Of a stretch of 64,000 nt of DNA, positions 8,596-17,528 are shown one piece after another. The notes below the pieces were generated by a model that ran no database searches, was not told the DNA's origin, and was given only the letters and a program-made list of their open reading frames with translations. The DNA comes from Heliomarina sp018223035. GTDB lineage: Bacteria; Pseudomonadota; Alphaproteobacteria; Rhodobacterales; Rhodobacteraceae. Location: assembly GCA_018223035.1 (NCBI GenBank), contig JAAEZD010000015.1, positions 1 to 64,000 of the forward strand, given 5' to 3'. Both the position numbers and the translations under genes were made by a program. The stretch's first letter is position 1. The number at the start of each line of letters is the position of its first letter.

Positions 8596-9650
8596 AGCCA
8601 GTCATTCCTCTTGCTGCCGACCGCATCGGCCACGTTTGCGAAGCCATCCCGCGCCAGCAGGCGGTCGAGACCTGTTGCTATTTCGCCCACCAGTGCCAGA
8701 CCGTGATAGACCAGCGCCGTATAGACCTGTACTGCCGACGCCCCGGCACAGATCTTGGCATAGGCCTGCTCGGCCGAGCCGATGCCGCCGACGCCGATCA
8801 GCGGAATGGACCCATCCGTCATCTGGGATAGCTGCGCCAGAACGCGGGTCGATTTCTCGAACAGGGGCGCGCCGGAAAGTCCCCCGGTCTCGCCCCCATG
8901 GGCGCTTTTCAACTCCTCGCGCGACAGGGTCGTGTTCGTCGCGATGATCGCGTCGATCCCGGTGTCACGCGCAACCTCGGCAATGTCCTGCAATTCGCTC
9001 GTCTCAAGGTCCGGTGCAATCTTCAGGAACACAGGTACCGGGCGTGGCAACTCGGCACGCGCCTCCATGACACCGTTCAGCAGGGCAGTCAGCGCCGCCT
9101 TTCCCTGAAGGTCACGTAGCTTTTCCGTGTTTGGCGAAGAGACATTGACCGTGGCGAAATCCAGATGCGCCCCGCAATGACGCAGCACGGCGGCGAAATC
9201 GCCCGCGCGATCCGCGCTGTCCTTGTTCGCGCCAAGGTTCAGACCGATCACAGCGTCCTTCGGTCGGCCCGCAAGGCGCGCGCCGATGGCTTCCATCCCG
9301 TCATTGTTGAACCCGAACCGGTTGATCGCGGCGCGGTCCTCGCTCAGCCGGAACAGGCGTGGTTTGGGGTTACCGGGCTGCGGACGCGGCGTGGCGGCGC
9401 CGACCTCGATGAACCCGAAACCTGATTGTGACAGCGGCGCGATAACGGTCGCATTTTTGTCGAACCCCGCCGCCAGACCAACCGGATTGGGCAGGTCGAT
9501 CCCGGCGAGAGTGCATCGCAACCGCTCGGACGTGACCGGTCCCGGCTTTGGCGTCAGCCCGCATTGCAGAGCGCGAATGGCCAGCCCATGTGCCGCTTCC
9601 GGATCGATCCGGTGCATGAAAGCAAGGCCAAGACGCTCGATCAGGCTCAC
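8592..9650 (-). CDS. pyrD: Dihydroorotate dehydrogenase (quinone), class 2
   Basis: 352 residues, the length of class 2 enzymes, with the N-terminal membrane-associating helical extension (RLGLAFMHRIDPEAAHGLA). PNPVGLAAGFDKNA, FGFIEVGAATPRPQPGNPKPR and NRFGFNNDG are diagnostic; VNVSSPNTEKLR holds the catalytic serine region, and IGVGGIGSAEQAYAKI is the FMN phosphate site. It oxidises dihydroorotate to orotate in pyrimidine biosynthesis and passes electrons to quinone at the inner membrane. It overlaps both neighbours (DUF952 gene upstream, arsC downstream) by 4 bases. Confidence 0.96.
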   Translation of the reverse strand: MSLIERLGLAFMHRIDPEAAHGLAIRALQCGLTPKPGPVTSERLRCTLAGIDLPNPVGLAAGFDKNATVIAPLSQSGFGFIEVGAATPRPQPGNPKPRLFRLSEDRAAINRFGFNNDGMEAIGARLAGRPKDAVIGLNLGANKDSADRAGDFAAVLRHCGAHLDFATVNVSSPNTEKLRDLQGKAALTALLNGVMEARAELPRPVPVFLKIAPDLETSELQDIAEVARDTGIDAIIATNTTLSREELKSAHGGETGGLSGAPLFEKSTRVLAQLSQMTDGSIPLIGVGGIGSAEQAYAKICAGASAVQVYTALVYHGLALVGEIATGLDRLLARDGFANVADAVGSKRNDWL

Positions 9651-9985
9651 GCCATGTCCTCCGGGAATTGGTGTATACCATCAACCAGCGGCAGCGGCTT
9701 GTGCCAGCTCACATCGTCGATCCGCAACGGGCGGTAGAGATGCGGGAACAGCGCGCCACCGCGCGAAGGTTCCCATTTGAGCGCATCACCAAGTGAGTCA
9801 GCCTCGACAGACAAAAGAACCAGCCCGTCGACCCCGGCGAAATGTTTCGCGGCAGTCTCGGCAGCCTGTTCGGCGGTCGAGAAATGAACAAACCCGTCGT
9901 CGATGTCGATCGGCGCGCCCAGCGTGGACCCATCGGCAACCAGCGCCTCCCATTCGGGGGAGCGGAATATCTTGTAGATCAGCAT
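9647..9985 (-). CDS. DUF952 family protein
   Basis: 112 residues from the ATG at 9983-9985. The open frame continues far upstream, but that part is antisense to the 5'-nucleotidase gene and not credible. The protein matches the DUF952 pattern: MLIYKIF start, W near 12, DDGFVHFST near 29-37, a central LLSVEAD, and PHLYRPL near 81-87. Members are small soluble proteins often found next to pyrD in alphaproteobacteria; biochemical function is not established. It is the first gene of the operon. Confidence 0.85.
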   Translation of the reverse strand: MLIYKIFRSPEWEALVADGSTLGAPIDIDDGFVHFSTAEQAAETAAKHFAGVDGLVLLSVEADSLGDALKWEPSRGGALFPHLYRPLRIDDVSWHKPLPLVDGIHQFPEDMA

Positions 9986-10168
9986 GGTTTGCAGATGCCG
10001 GTCTTTGACGATCCGGTCAAGAGTGCGCGCCTCTGCCCATGTACAAGGCGTCTCGGGAGAGGGATTGGCGCGCGGTGCGAATTGCCCCTGCGACAAGCCG
10101 CATGAGAGCTTTGACAGGGCCAGCGGAAATGGCGCACCATTCGTGCACAACCAACCGGGAGAGTAATA
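9986..10168. promoter_or_regulatory. Divergent intergenic region between the DUF952-pyrD-arsC operon and the 5'-nucleotidase gene
   Basis: 183 bases with no gene; it must hold start signals for both directions. A GGGAGAG Shine-Dalgarno for the nucleotidase lies just before its ATG at 10169. I could not fix confident -35/-10 elements. Confidence 0.4.
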
Positions 10169-11725
10169 ATGATGAACCGATTCCTGATGTCTGCTGCGGC
10201 GCTTGGCCTGAGTGCCGGTGCGGCCGCCGCCGACTATTCCCTGACGATCCTGCATACCAACGATTTCCATGCCCGGTTCGAACCCATCAACAAGTACGAC
10301 AGCGGCTGCTCTACCGAGGACAACACCGAAGGCAAGTGTTTCGGCGGTTCTGCCCGCCTGATGAGCGCAATCCGCGATGCCCGGGCGCGGCTCGACAATT
10401 CTCTGCTCGTTGACGGAGGCGACCAGTTCCAAGGCACGCTGTTTTATACCTATTACAAAGGCAAACTGGCCGCCGAAATGATGAACAAGATGGGCTATGA
10501 CGCGATGACCGTGGGCAACCACGAATTCGACGATGGGCCCGAAGTACTGCGCGGATTCATGGACGCGCTCGAATTTCCCATCCTCATGAGCAACGCCGAT
10601 GTCAGCGGTGAACCACTGCTGGCCGATGTGCTCAAGAAATCCACCGTGATCGAAAAGAACGGCGAAAAGATCGGCCTGATCGGCCTGACTCCGCAGGATA
10701 CGGATGAGCTTGCCAGCCCCGGCCCGAACGTCATCTTTACCGTCCCCGCCGACGCGGTGCAGGGCGAGGTCGACAAGCTGACCGAGATGGGCGTGAACAA
10801 GATCGTTGTACTGTCGCATTCCGGCTACGGGGTTGATCTGGAACTGGCCGAGCAAACCACCGGTGTCGATGTGATCGTGGGCGGGCATACCAATACGCTC
10901 TTGGGCGACATGGAAAGTGCGGAAGGGCCTTATCCGACAATGGTGGGCGATACGGCGATCGTTTCGGCTTATGCCTATGGCAAGTTTCTCGGCGAGCTGA
11001 ACGTCATTTTTGACGACGATGGCAAGGTGATCGAAGCAAGTGGCGCGCCGCTTCTGATGGATGCCGCCGTGGTCGAGGACGAGGCGACCGTTTCCCGGAT
11101 CGTCGAGGCGGCCAAACCGCTGGACGAGATCCGCAACAAGGTGGTCGCCCAGACGGACGAGGCCATCGGCGGTGATCGTGAAACCTGCCGCAGTCAGGAA
11201 TGCACCATGGGCAACCTGATCGCGGATGCGATGCTCGACCGGGTCAAGGATCAGGGCATCGACGTAGCGATCCAGAACGGCGGCGGTATCCGGGCCAGCA
11301 TCGACGCGGGCGAGGTCACCATGGGCGAAGTGCTGACCGTGCTGCCCTTCCAGAACACGCTGTCGACCTTTCAGGTCACCGGCGCGACGCTTGTCGAAGC
11401 ACTGGAAAACGGCGTGAGCCAGATCGAGGAGGGCGCAGGACGTTTCGCTCAGGTCGCCGGCATGACCTATGCCTTTGACGCGTCCAAGCCTGCAGGCGAG
11501 CGTGTCAGCGACGTCATGATCGGCGGCGCGCCGGTCGAGATGGACAAGCTTTACGGCGTTGTGTCGAACAACTACGTGCGCAGCGGTGGCGACGGTTACA
11601 AGATGTTCACGGACGCTCAGAACGCCTATGACTTCGGGCCGGATCTTGCGGATGTGACGGCGGAGTATCTGGCCGAGAAAGCGCCCTACAAGCCCTATAC
11701 GGACGGGCGCATCGCGGTGAAATAA
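10169..11725 (+). CDS. Periplasmic 5'-nucleotidase / bifunctional UDP-sugar hydrolase family
   Basis: 518 residues with an N-terminal signal peptide of about 21 residues ending AGAAAA. The calcineurin-like metallophosphatase domain shows ILHTNDFHARFE (metal-binding D and H), DGGDQFQGT, GNHEFDDGPE, LSHSGYGVD and GGHTNT. The C-terminal 5'-nucleotidase domain has NGGGIRASIDAG and the substrate-stacking-type segment VRSGGDGYKMF. It dephosphorylates nucleotides in the periplasm, giving nucleosides for uptake; one transporter that could take nucleosides is encoded at 30634-35226. The start at 10169 follows GGGAGAG. It is monocistronic with its own terminator. Confidence 0.93.
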   Translation: MMNRFLMSAAALGLSAGAAAADYSLTILHTNDFHARFEPINKYDSGCSTEDNTEGKCFGGSARLMSAIRDARARLDNSLLVDGGDQFQGTLFYTYYKGKLAAEMMNKMGYDAMTVGNHEFDDGPEVLRGFMDALEFPILMSNADVSGEPLLADVLKKSTVIEKNGEKIGLIGLTPQDTDELASPGPNVIFTVPADAVQGEVDKLTEMGVNKIVVLSHSGYGVDLELAEQTTGVDVIVGGHTNTLLGDMESAEGPYPTMVGDTAIVSAYAYGKFLGELNVIFDDDGKVIEASGAPLLMDAAVVEDEATVSRIVEAAKPLDEIRNKVVAQTDEAIGGDRETCRSQECTMGNLIADAMLDRVKDQGIDVAIQNGGGIRASIDAGEVTMGEVLTVLPFQNTLSTFQVTGATLVEALENGVSQIEEGAGRFAQVAGMTYAFDASKPAGERVSDVMIGGAPVEMDKLYGVVSNNYVRSGGDGYKMFTDAQNAYDFGPDLADVTAEYLAEKAPYKPYTDGRIAVK

Positions 11726-11756
11726 CTGTTGGCGTTCTGCTGGAGAAGACAACGGG

Positions 11757-11784
11757 AACGGGGGCTTCGGCCTCCGTTTTCGTT
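11757..11784 (+). terminator. Rho-independent terminator with UUCG tetraloop
   Basis: AACGGGGGC (11757-11765) pairs with GCCTCCGTT (11770-11778), with one G-U pair, around a TTCG loop, followed by TTCGTTTT. It closes the 5'-nucleotidase transcript. Confidence 0.88.
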
Positions 11785-11929
11785 TTGAACGCGCCGGATG
11801 CTTGCTGTCTGATCCTGCCGCTCCTCTACGATCCGCCAAAAAGCAGGGGGCTTGTCCTCTCCTCTCCACGGAAATCGAGCGCTTTTTGTGCTATACTGTC
11901 CTCGCGTCAGCAGTGAGGGAGGAACTGTC

Positions 11930-12736
11930 ATGGCTGAGCAAATGGAAAAGGCCGCCGCAGGTCAGATCACTGCCGAGGCCGCCGCTGTTTATGAAAACTT
12001 CTTTGTTCCTGCGCTCTTTGGCCAGTTCGCGCCGTGGCTGGTAGAGTTGTCCGGGGCCGGTCCGGGCGACAAGGTCCTGGATGTGGCGACAGGCACCGGC
12101 GTGGTCGCGCGTGTCGCGGCGGCCACCGGTGCCCGAGTGACGGCTGTCGACATCAACGAGGGCATGCTGACGGTGGCGCGCCGATATGCCCGCGAAGTCG
12201 ATTTCCAACATGCAGTGGCAGAAAACCTGCCCTTTGGAGATGGTCAGTTCGACGCGGTGCTGTGCCAGTTCGGGCTGATGTTCTTTGCCGACCGGCCCCG
12301 GGCGCTGGCCGAGATGGCGCGGGTCTGCAAGCCGGGCGGAAAGGTCGCCGTCGCCGTATTCGAGGCATGGGAGAAATCCCCGGGCTATTGCGACCTGATC
12401 CCGTTGGTGGGTGACGTCGTTGGCAATGACGGGGCCGAGGCGCTCAAGGCGCCCTTTTGTCTTGGCGAGGGCGAGGCATTCGAAGAAGCGCTCGACAAGG
12501 GCGGGCTGCCGCATGTGCAGATTTCCCGAAAGGTCGGGATGATCCGGCATGCCTCGCTAAGCGATTGGCTTGACACGGAAATTGGCGGCTGGACTCTGGC
12601 AGGCATGGTGGACGCGCCGATGATGGAGACGCTCAAGGAAAAAGCACGAGAGCGGCTGGCAGGCTATGTGGGGGCCGACGGGAGCGTATCCTTTGAGGCG
12701 CCAGCGCTGTTCGCGGTCAGCACCATTGAGGCGTAA
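11930..12736 (+). CDS. Class I SAM-dependent methyltransferase
   Basis: 268 residues from the ATG at 11930, chosen because GGGAGGAACTGTC precedes it; an upstream in-frame start at 11852 lacks a ribosome site. The SAM-binding motif I is VLDVATGTGVVARVAA (about 47-62), the acidic residue after beta-2 is in VTAVDINEGML, and motif III is LAEMARVCKPGGKVAVAVFEAW. This is the Methyltransf_11/UbiE-like fold. The substrate cannot be told. It is convergent with the TPR-sulfotransferase gene, only 4 bases apart. Confidence 0.88.
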   Translation: MAEQMEKAAAGQITAEAAAVYENFFVPALFGQFAPWLVELSGAGPGDKVLDVATGTGVVARVAAATGARVTAVDINEGMLTVARRYAREVDFQHAVAENLPFGDGQFDAVLCQFGLMFFADRPRALAEMARVCKPGGKVAVAVFEAWEKSPGYCDLIPLVGDVVGNDGAEALKAPFCLGEGEAFEEALDKGGLPHVQISRKVGMIRHASLSDWLDTEIGGWTLAGMVDAPMMETLKEKARERLAGYVGADGSVSFEAPALFAVSTIEA

Positions 12737-12740
12737 CCCT

Positions 12741-14489
12741 TCAGTCGCCTTCAATTTCCGGCCACAGCGCCGGATCAAGCCCGTCGATGAACTCACGCAG
12801 CATGGGCTCATGCGCCTTCCACCCCCCGACCGAGCGTTGATGCACGGGCTGGCGGATCTGCGCCGCGCTCATGGTGAGAACCTGACCGGCGGATTCGTTC
12901 GGGCGGGCCATCGCGGCCTCCCATTCCAACCCGCACCAGTCGGCGAGGGTGCGGCTGGCGCTGTCGATGTCGCTGACCATCTCTTCGTAGGAGAGGTCAA
13001 GGATCTGGCCGGGCAGCACCTTGTGCCAGTGGGCCATCATCCGCGCATAAGTGTTGAATCGGCGTGCCATCGCCTGCTGGTCATAGGTGTAATCGAGCGC
13101 CCGCCCGGTGAACCGGCCTCGCCACATCGAAAGCGCGATATCGCGCGGATCGCGGCGCATATTGATGATCCGGCATTCGGGGTGCGCGGTCTTGAGGAAA
13201 CCGATAAGTCTATAGTTTTCCGGCATTTTATCGACAAAAGCCCGCGTGCCGTCGGAGAGCGGCGGCAGGGCTGCGGCCTCTATCCAGCGAAAGTCTTCGG
13301 CGTCGAATTCGGCATCTGAATCGATCAGCGGATAGATCGCGATACCGGCGGTGGCACGTTCGCCCAAGGCGCTGACATGTGGATGCGCGCCAAGCACCGC
13401 TTCGGCAAGGGTCGTGCCGGAGCGCGGCAGGCCGAGAACGTAGATCGGGCGCGGACCGTTTTCGTTCCCGCCCTGCGCCGAAAGTGTCAGCGGGGCGGGG
13501 AACCGCGCGAGGATCTTGTCGTTGAACGCTTCGTCCGCCTCACTGTCAAAGGGGCGCAGGGCGGCCATGTTCCGGTTCGCGTCCCGCAGCCATTCGGCGG
13601 CCTGTTCGCTGTCGCCCTGCTGCTGCGCCATGCGGGCCTGCGCAAAGGCCAGCGCCGCCCGGGCCTCGCTGTTCTTGGGCGCTTTCTTGTAGGCACGTCG
13701 TACCGCGGGGCCAAGCGTCTCGTTCGCGTCGGCATCGTTCAGCGCCACAAGCTGTTCGTAAGCTTCGCCATTCAGCGGATCGATCTCAATCGCTGCGGCA
13801 AAAGCGGCCTTTGCCTCTTCGGTCTGGCCCGCCTCAACCATGGTCATCCCCAGCCGCAGGCGCGCGGCGAGATGGCCGGGGGCAAGAGCCACGGCGCGGC
13901 GGACGGCCTCGGTCGCCTCATCCACGCGAAGCTGGCGCGCAAGCGGCAGGCTGATATTTACCAGCGTTTCCAAGTCATTCGGGTTCAGCGCCAGCGCTTT
14001 CTCGAAGGCCTCCAGCGCCTCTGCGGGCTGGCCAAGCCTGTCATGCAGCAATCCGCGCAGGTTATGATTGCGCGCCTGTTTCGGGTCGATCGAAATGGCC
14101 TCTTCGATATCCTCAAGCGCCTGTTCCAATTGCCCGGTCTGCAACCGCGCCTGCGCCAGCAGATACCAGACCGCTCCGTCGCGCGGGGTTTCTCGCACCA
14201 GCCGGGCAAGCTGGGTTTCGGCAGGGGCGAACTGGCCAAGCAGGATCATCGTCTGGGCAAGGTTCTTGCGCGCATCGCTGAAATCGGCGCTGAGGTTCAG
14301 GGCCTTTTTGAAATACTGGATGCCTTCGGCGTATTTCCCGTTACCGCAGAGTGCGATACCCGCGATATTAGGAAATTCAGGCTGGGTCTTGTGACGGCCC
14401 ATGGCTTTTCGGGCGGCGTCATAGGCAGCTTTCTGTCGGCCGCCCTGAAGCAGCGTCATACATGTCGTCAGGTCAGACTGGACTGTCAT
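12741..14489 (-). CDS. TPR-repeat sulfotransferase fusion protein
   Basis: 582 residues from the ATG at 14489; the open frame extends to a TTG at 14525, but the ATG is the better start. The first ~310 residues are tandem tetratricopeptide repeats (recurring A..L..A..L..NP patterns, for example GQPAEALEAFEKALALNPND). The rest is a sulfotransferase domain with the PAPS loop VLGLPRSGTTLAEAVLG and the 3'-phosphate segment INMRRDPRDIALSMW. Similar TPR-sulfotransferases are common in alphaproteobacteria and may modify proteins, sugars or lipids; the acceptor is unknown. There is no signal peptide, so a cytoplasmic site is likely. Confidence 0.88.
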   Translation of the reverse strand: MTVQSDLTTCMTLLQGGRQKAAYDAARKAMGRHKTQPEFPNIAGIALCGNGKYAEGIQYFKKALNLSADFSDARKNLAQTMILLGQFAPAETQLARLVRETPRDGAVWYLLAQARLQTGQLEQALEDIEEAISIDPKQARNHNLRGLLHDRLGQPAEALEAFEKALALNPNDLETLVNISLPLARQLRVDEATEAVRRAVALAPGHLAARLRLGMTMVEAGQTEEAKAAFAAAIEIDPLNGEAYEQLVALNDADANETLGPAVRRAYKKAPKNSEARAALAFAQARMAQQQGDSEQAAEWLRDANRNMAALRPFDSEADEAFNDKILARFPAPLTLSAQGGNENGPRPIYVLGLPRSGTTLAEAVLGAHPHVSALGERATAGIAIYPLIDSDAEFDAEDFRWIEAAALPPLSDGTRAFVDKMPENYRLIGFLKTAHPECRIINMRRDPRDIALSMWRGRFTGRALDYTYDQQAMARRFNTYARMMAHWHKVLPGQILDLSYEEMVSDIDSASRTLADWCGLEWEAAMARPNESAGQVLTMSAAQIRQPVHQRSVGGWKAHEPMLREFIDGLDPALWPEIEGD

Positions 14490-14646
14490 GGAACTGTCAT
14501 TTGCCTTAATTGGCGGAAGACACAATCGCGTTTTCGATGTTCTGCCGTTTCCCGCCGAATTTTATCAAGTGATTGCTTTGTTAAGATGCTTTTTTGATCC
14601 CATCTATCGGCTTTACTAAGCCGCATGTAAATCTAGACTGTCGGAT

Positions 14647-15303
14647 ATGTGCGGTAGATTTGCAGTCACCCTGCCTCCGGATGCGATGGCCCAGCTTTTC
14701 GCGGCCAAGCCCGCTAATGCCTTGCCCCCAGTGCCGAATTTCAATGTCTGCCCGACAAATCAGGTACATGTGATTCTGGGCGAAGACAGCGGTCGGCGGC
14801 TGGTCTCGATGCGCTGGGGGTTCCTGCCGCACTGGTACAAGGTCGAGAATGACGGCCCGCTGCTGATCAATGCGCGCGCCGAGACGGTGGCGGACAAACC
14901 GGCCTTCAAATCCGCCTGTCGTGAGCGGCGTTGCCTGATCCTTGCGACCGGGTTTTTTGAATGGACCAAGGATGAGAAGGGCAACCGTTTGCCGTGGTAT
15001 TTCCAGCGTCAGGATGGTGAACCGATTGCCTTTGGCGGCATCTGGCAAAGCTGGGGAAAGGAAGACCCGCAGGACACCTGCGCCATCGTCACGACGGCGG
15101 CGAACCAGCGCGTTTCAGAGCTGCATCACCGCATGCCGCTGATCGTGGAGCCGGAGAACTGGCCGCTCTGGCTGGGGGAGGAGGGCCGCGGGGCGGCCCG
15201 GCTCATGGTGCCGGGTGACGAGGATGTGCTGAGCTGGTACCGGGTCGATCCCAAGGTCAATTCGAACCGGGCCAGCGGGCCCGACCTGATCGAGCCGATC
15301 TGA
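14647..15303 (+). CDS. SOS response-associated peptidase (SRAP/HMCES-YedK family)
   Basis: 218 residues. The initiator Met is followed by Cys2 (MCGRFAVT), the residue that forms the thiazolidine link to abasic DNA after Met removal. The conserved Asn and Glu occur in LLINARAETVADKPAF, and the active-site His in ELHHRMPLIV. The family shields abasic sites in single-stranded DNA. No LexA box was found by eye in the 157-base divergent region upstream (shared with the TPR-sulfotransferase gene). Confidence 0.94.
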   Translation: MCGRFAVTLPPDAMAQLFAAKPANALPPVPNFNVCPTNQVHVILGEDSGRRLVSMRWGFLPHWYKVENDGPLLINARAETVADKPAFKSACRERRCLILATGFFEWTKDEKGNRLPWYFQRQDGEPIAFGGIWQSWGKEDPQDTCAIVTTAANQRVSELHHRMPLIVEPENWPLWLGEEGRGAARLMVPGDEDVLSWYRVDPKVNSNRASGPDLIEPI

Positions 15304-15310
15304 CCGAAAA

Positions 15311-15349
15311 CAGGGGGGTGATATTGATGCACAACCTGTACACCCCCTG
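15311..15349. terminator. Possible hairpin between convergent genes
   Basis: CAGGGGGGTG (15311-15320) can pair with CACCCCCTG (15341-15349) with one bulged G and a 20-base loop. It lies between the convergent SRAP and flavin reductase genes; no T run follows, so it is a weak call. Confidence 0.35.
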
Positions 15350-15386
15350 TACATCGACGGTGCACTGATCCGCCGTTGGGTCCGGA

Positions 15387-15992
15387 TCAGTCGTCGGGGC
15401 GCGTGAGTTCGAACAGGTCGGTTACACGGGTGTAGTCACGATACCCAAGACGCGACAGTGGATGGAACGTGGTTATGTCGAAACGGCCATCGACCAGGCA
15501 GTTGTCGCGGATATGGACACCGGTGACTTCGCCCAGCACAAGTCGGTTGGCTTCACCCGGCAGGTCGATGATCCGGGTCAGCTTGCATTCCAGCGCGGCG
15601 GGCGTGCCGGCGACGCGGGGGCAGTTGATGGTTTCGCATTCCTCGAAATCGAGCCCGGCGACTTTGAATTCATCCTCCTCCTTGGGCAGGTTCATGGAGG
15701 TCTCGTTCATCGCGTTGCGCATTTCGTATTCGACGATGTTGACACAGAACACGCCGGTCTCGCGGATATTGGCGACGCTGTCTTTGGTGCCGTCCTGATC
15801 TTCCTTGGCACTGGTCGAGGAAAACATCACCTGCGGCGGGAAATAGGCGATGGCGTTGAAAAAGGAATAGGGCGCAAGGTTGTTCTGCCCTGCGGCGTTG
15901 CGGGTCGAGATCCAGCCGATCGGGCGTGGCGTGACGATCGCGTTGAACGGGTTATGGGGCAGGCCGTGGCCATCTTCGGGGCGATAGAACAT
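15387..15992 (-). CDS. Flavin reductase family protein (FMN-binding split barrel)
   Basis: 201 residues, of the flavin reductase-like split-barrel family. Visible marks are FNAIVTPRPIGWIST near 17-31, NLAPYSFFNAIAYFPPQVMFSS near 38-59 and NIRETGVFCVNIV near 74-86. It is expected to bind FMN and either reduce it with NAD(P)H for a partner monooxygenase or act as a flavoprotein oxidoreductase. The luciferase-like enzyme at 7178-8188 would need reduced FMN, but no direct linkage is visible. Monocistronic and divergent from the GNAT gene. Confidence 0.88.
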   Translation of the reverse strand: MFYRPEDGHGLPHNPFNAIVTPRPIGWISTRNAAGQNNLAPYSFFNAIAYFPPQVMFSSTSAKEDQDGTKDSVANIRETGVFCVNIVEYEMRNAMNETSMNLPKEEDEFKVAGLDFEECETINCPRVAGTPAALECKLTRIIDLPGEANRLVLGEVTGVHIRDNCLVDGRFDITTFHPLSRLGYRDYTRVTDLFELTRPDD

Positions 15993-16078
15993 TAGATAAC
16001 TCCTGACGTTTGCCCTAGGGATAGCGGCGTGATACGCGGATTGCCACCAAATAGACTTAAAGAAAGCCAGCCTCTCCC

Positions 16079-16579
16079 GTGTCTGCCCCTTTGATCGACA
16101 TGCATCCGGAACTTGCGAGCGACTGGTGGGAGGTCGAAGCGCTTTTTGATCTGTGTTTCGCGCCGGGCCGGACCGCCCTTTCTTCGTACCGGCTGCGCGA
16201 GGATGTGCCGCCGGTTGCGGGCCTCTCGACGGTTGCGCGCGATGCGCAGGGCATTCTCGCCGGGGCGATCCGGTACTGGCCGGTCCGAATCGGCGCGGCG
16301 CGGTCGCTGTTGCTGGGGCCGGTCGCTGTGCACCCGACGCACCAGGGCGAAGGGCTGGGGGCGCTGCTGATCCAGGGCACTTTGCAGAAAGCCGCCGAAA
16401 CCGGGTGGGAGCGTGTCATGCTGGTGGGTGATGCGCCCTATTATTCGCGCTTCGGGTTCGAGCGGCTGGATGACGTGCATATGCCGCCGCCGACCAACCC
16501 TGACCGGGTGCTTGGGCGGGCTTTGATTGACGATGCATGGCTGGGCATCTGCGGAGATGTGACCCGCTGGGACGCATAA
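16079..16579 (+). CDS. GNAT family N-acetyltransferase
   Basis: 166 residues, starting at GTG 16079. The acetyl-CoA pyrophosphate loop is LLLGPVAVHPTHQGEGLGALLIQ (the Q/R-x-x-G-x-G/A motif is QGEGLG), and DAPYYSRFGF near 121-130 is the usual late GNAT segment. This is the YhbS-like subgroup. The substrate is unknown. It is followed 58 bases later by the EcsC-family gene and may be co-transcribed with it. Confidence 0.88.
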   Translation: MSAPLIDMHPELASDWWEVEALFDLCFAPGRTALSSYRLREDVPPVAGLSTVARDAQGILAGAIRYWPVRIGAARSLLLGPVAVHPTHQGEGLGALLIQGTLQKAAETGWERVMLVGDAPYYSRFGFERLDDVHMPPPTNPDRVLGRALIDDAWLGICGDVTRWDA

Positions 16580-16637
16580 CTTGATTGAAATGCCGCGCAT
16601 TCGTGCCAATCTTATCGGGAAGCCGGGAGGGTTTGGC

Positions 16638-17396
16638 ATGAATGACATCGTGATGGCACGGCCAGTGGACGCCGAGGCAGAGCTCGACAGGCTGGCAAAG
16701 CGCTACCGCGCCGCCAGCGGGATTGGAATGCGGCTGCTGAACGTGCTCGGCAGCCGTGCCGAGAACCTGCTGGACCGTTTGCCCACCCCGATCCGCAACA
16801 GCATGGAAGGCGCGACCCAGGCAGCGCTGAAAGTCGCGATGGAGGGCGCGCGCCAGTCGCGCCGGCAGGTGCCGGACCAGAAGGCGTGGATCAACACCGC
16901 GATGACCACCGCTATGGGTGCGGCCGGAGGCATGGGCGGATTGCCAACCGCGATGATCGAGCTTCCGGCGACGACCACAGTGTTGATGCGCGCGATACAG
17001 GGCGTTGCGGCCGAAAACGGGTTCAACCCCGACGAGGAGAGCGTGCAGTTCGATTGTCTTCGGGTCTTTGCCGCCGCGGGGCCGCTGGAGCAGGACGACG
17101 GGGCCGACCTTTCCTTTGTCACCCTGCGGTTGACCCTGACCGGCCCGACGATGCACCGGATGATCGCGGCGGTTGCGCCGAAACTGGCCACCGTTCTGGG
17201 GCAGAAACTCGCGACGCAGACGGTGCCTCTCTTGGGGGCCGTGGCCGGGGCGACGACAAATTATCTCTTTACAAGCTACTATCAGGAAATCGCGCAGGTG
17301 CATTTCGGTCTGCGCCGTCTGGCCATCGACTCGGGCGTTTCCGAGGCCGAGTTGGTGACCCGTCTCAACCGGCGGATGGCCATGCCTCTGCGCTAG
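16638..17396 (+). CDS. EcsC family protein
   Basis: 252 residues from the ATG at 16638, picked for the GGGAGG at 16625-16630; the frame is open from 16581 without a better start. The body has the EcsC-family pattern: a Gly/Ala/Met-rich stretch (AMTTAMGAAGGMGGLPTAMIELPATTTVLMRAIQ, read in two halves near 94-127), SVQFDCLRVFA, and a late GAVAGATTNYLF segment near 213-224. The family is named for a Bacillus protein next to an ABC transporter; its molecular role is not established. The hydrophobic stretches suggest membrane association. Confidence 0.8.
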   Translation: MNDIVMARPVDAEAELDRLAKRYRAASGIGMRLLNVLGSRAENLLDRLPTPIRNSMEGATQAALKVAMEGARQSRRQVPDQKAWINTAMTTAMGAAGGMGGLPTAMIELPATTTVLMRAIQGVAAENGFNPDEESVQFDCLRVFAAAGPLEQDDGADLSFVTLRLTLTGPTMHRMIAAVAPKLATVLGQKLATQTVPLLGAVAGATTNYLFTSYYQEIAQVHFGLRRLAIDSGVSEAELVTRLNRRMAMPLR

Positions 17397-17484
17397 GGCA
17401 GGGCATCGGAGATTTCTGCAACCGCCCGTCTGTTTTTCCGTCTTCAGGTGAGAAAACGCGTGAACTGGGCGGCGTCCCATTGTA

Positions 17485-17506
17485 GTTTTTCCTGACAGGG
17501 AAAAAC
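17485..17506. repeat. Inverted repeat upstream of the Nudix gene
   Basis: GTTTTTCCTG (17485-17494) and CAGG-G-AAAAAC (17496-17506) are complementary with one extra G. It ends 22 bases before the Nudix start codon. It could be an operator or a weak hairpin; the central gap of 1 base favours a protein-binding dyad. Confidence 0.35.
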
Positions 17507-17528
17507 CCGCAGGAAGTGGGAAGACCAG

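Noticed and set aside
9986..11869. Long upstream extension of the DUF952 frame (740 codons in total)
   Set aside because: The extension is antisense to the 5'-nucleotidase gene; the recognisable DUF952 protein starts at 9985.
14490..14646. LexA box upstream of the SRAP gene
   Set aside because: I looked for GTTC-N7-GTTC-type or inverted GAAC/GTTC sites and saw none.
17485..17506. Dyad before the Nudix gene as a factor-independent terminator of the EcsC gene
   Set aside because: The loop is a single base and no T run follows in the plus direction; kept only as a repeat.
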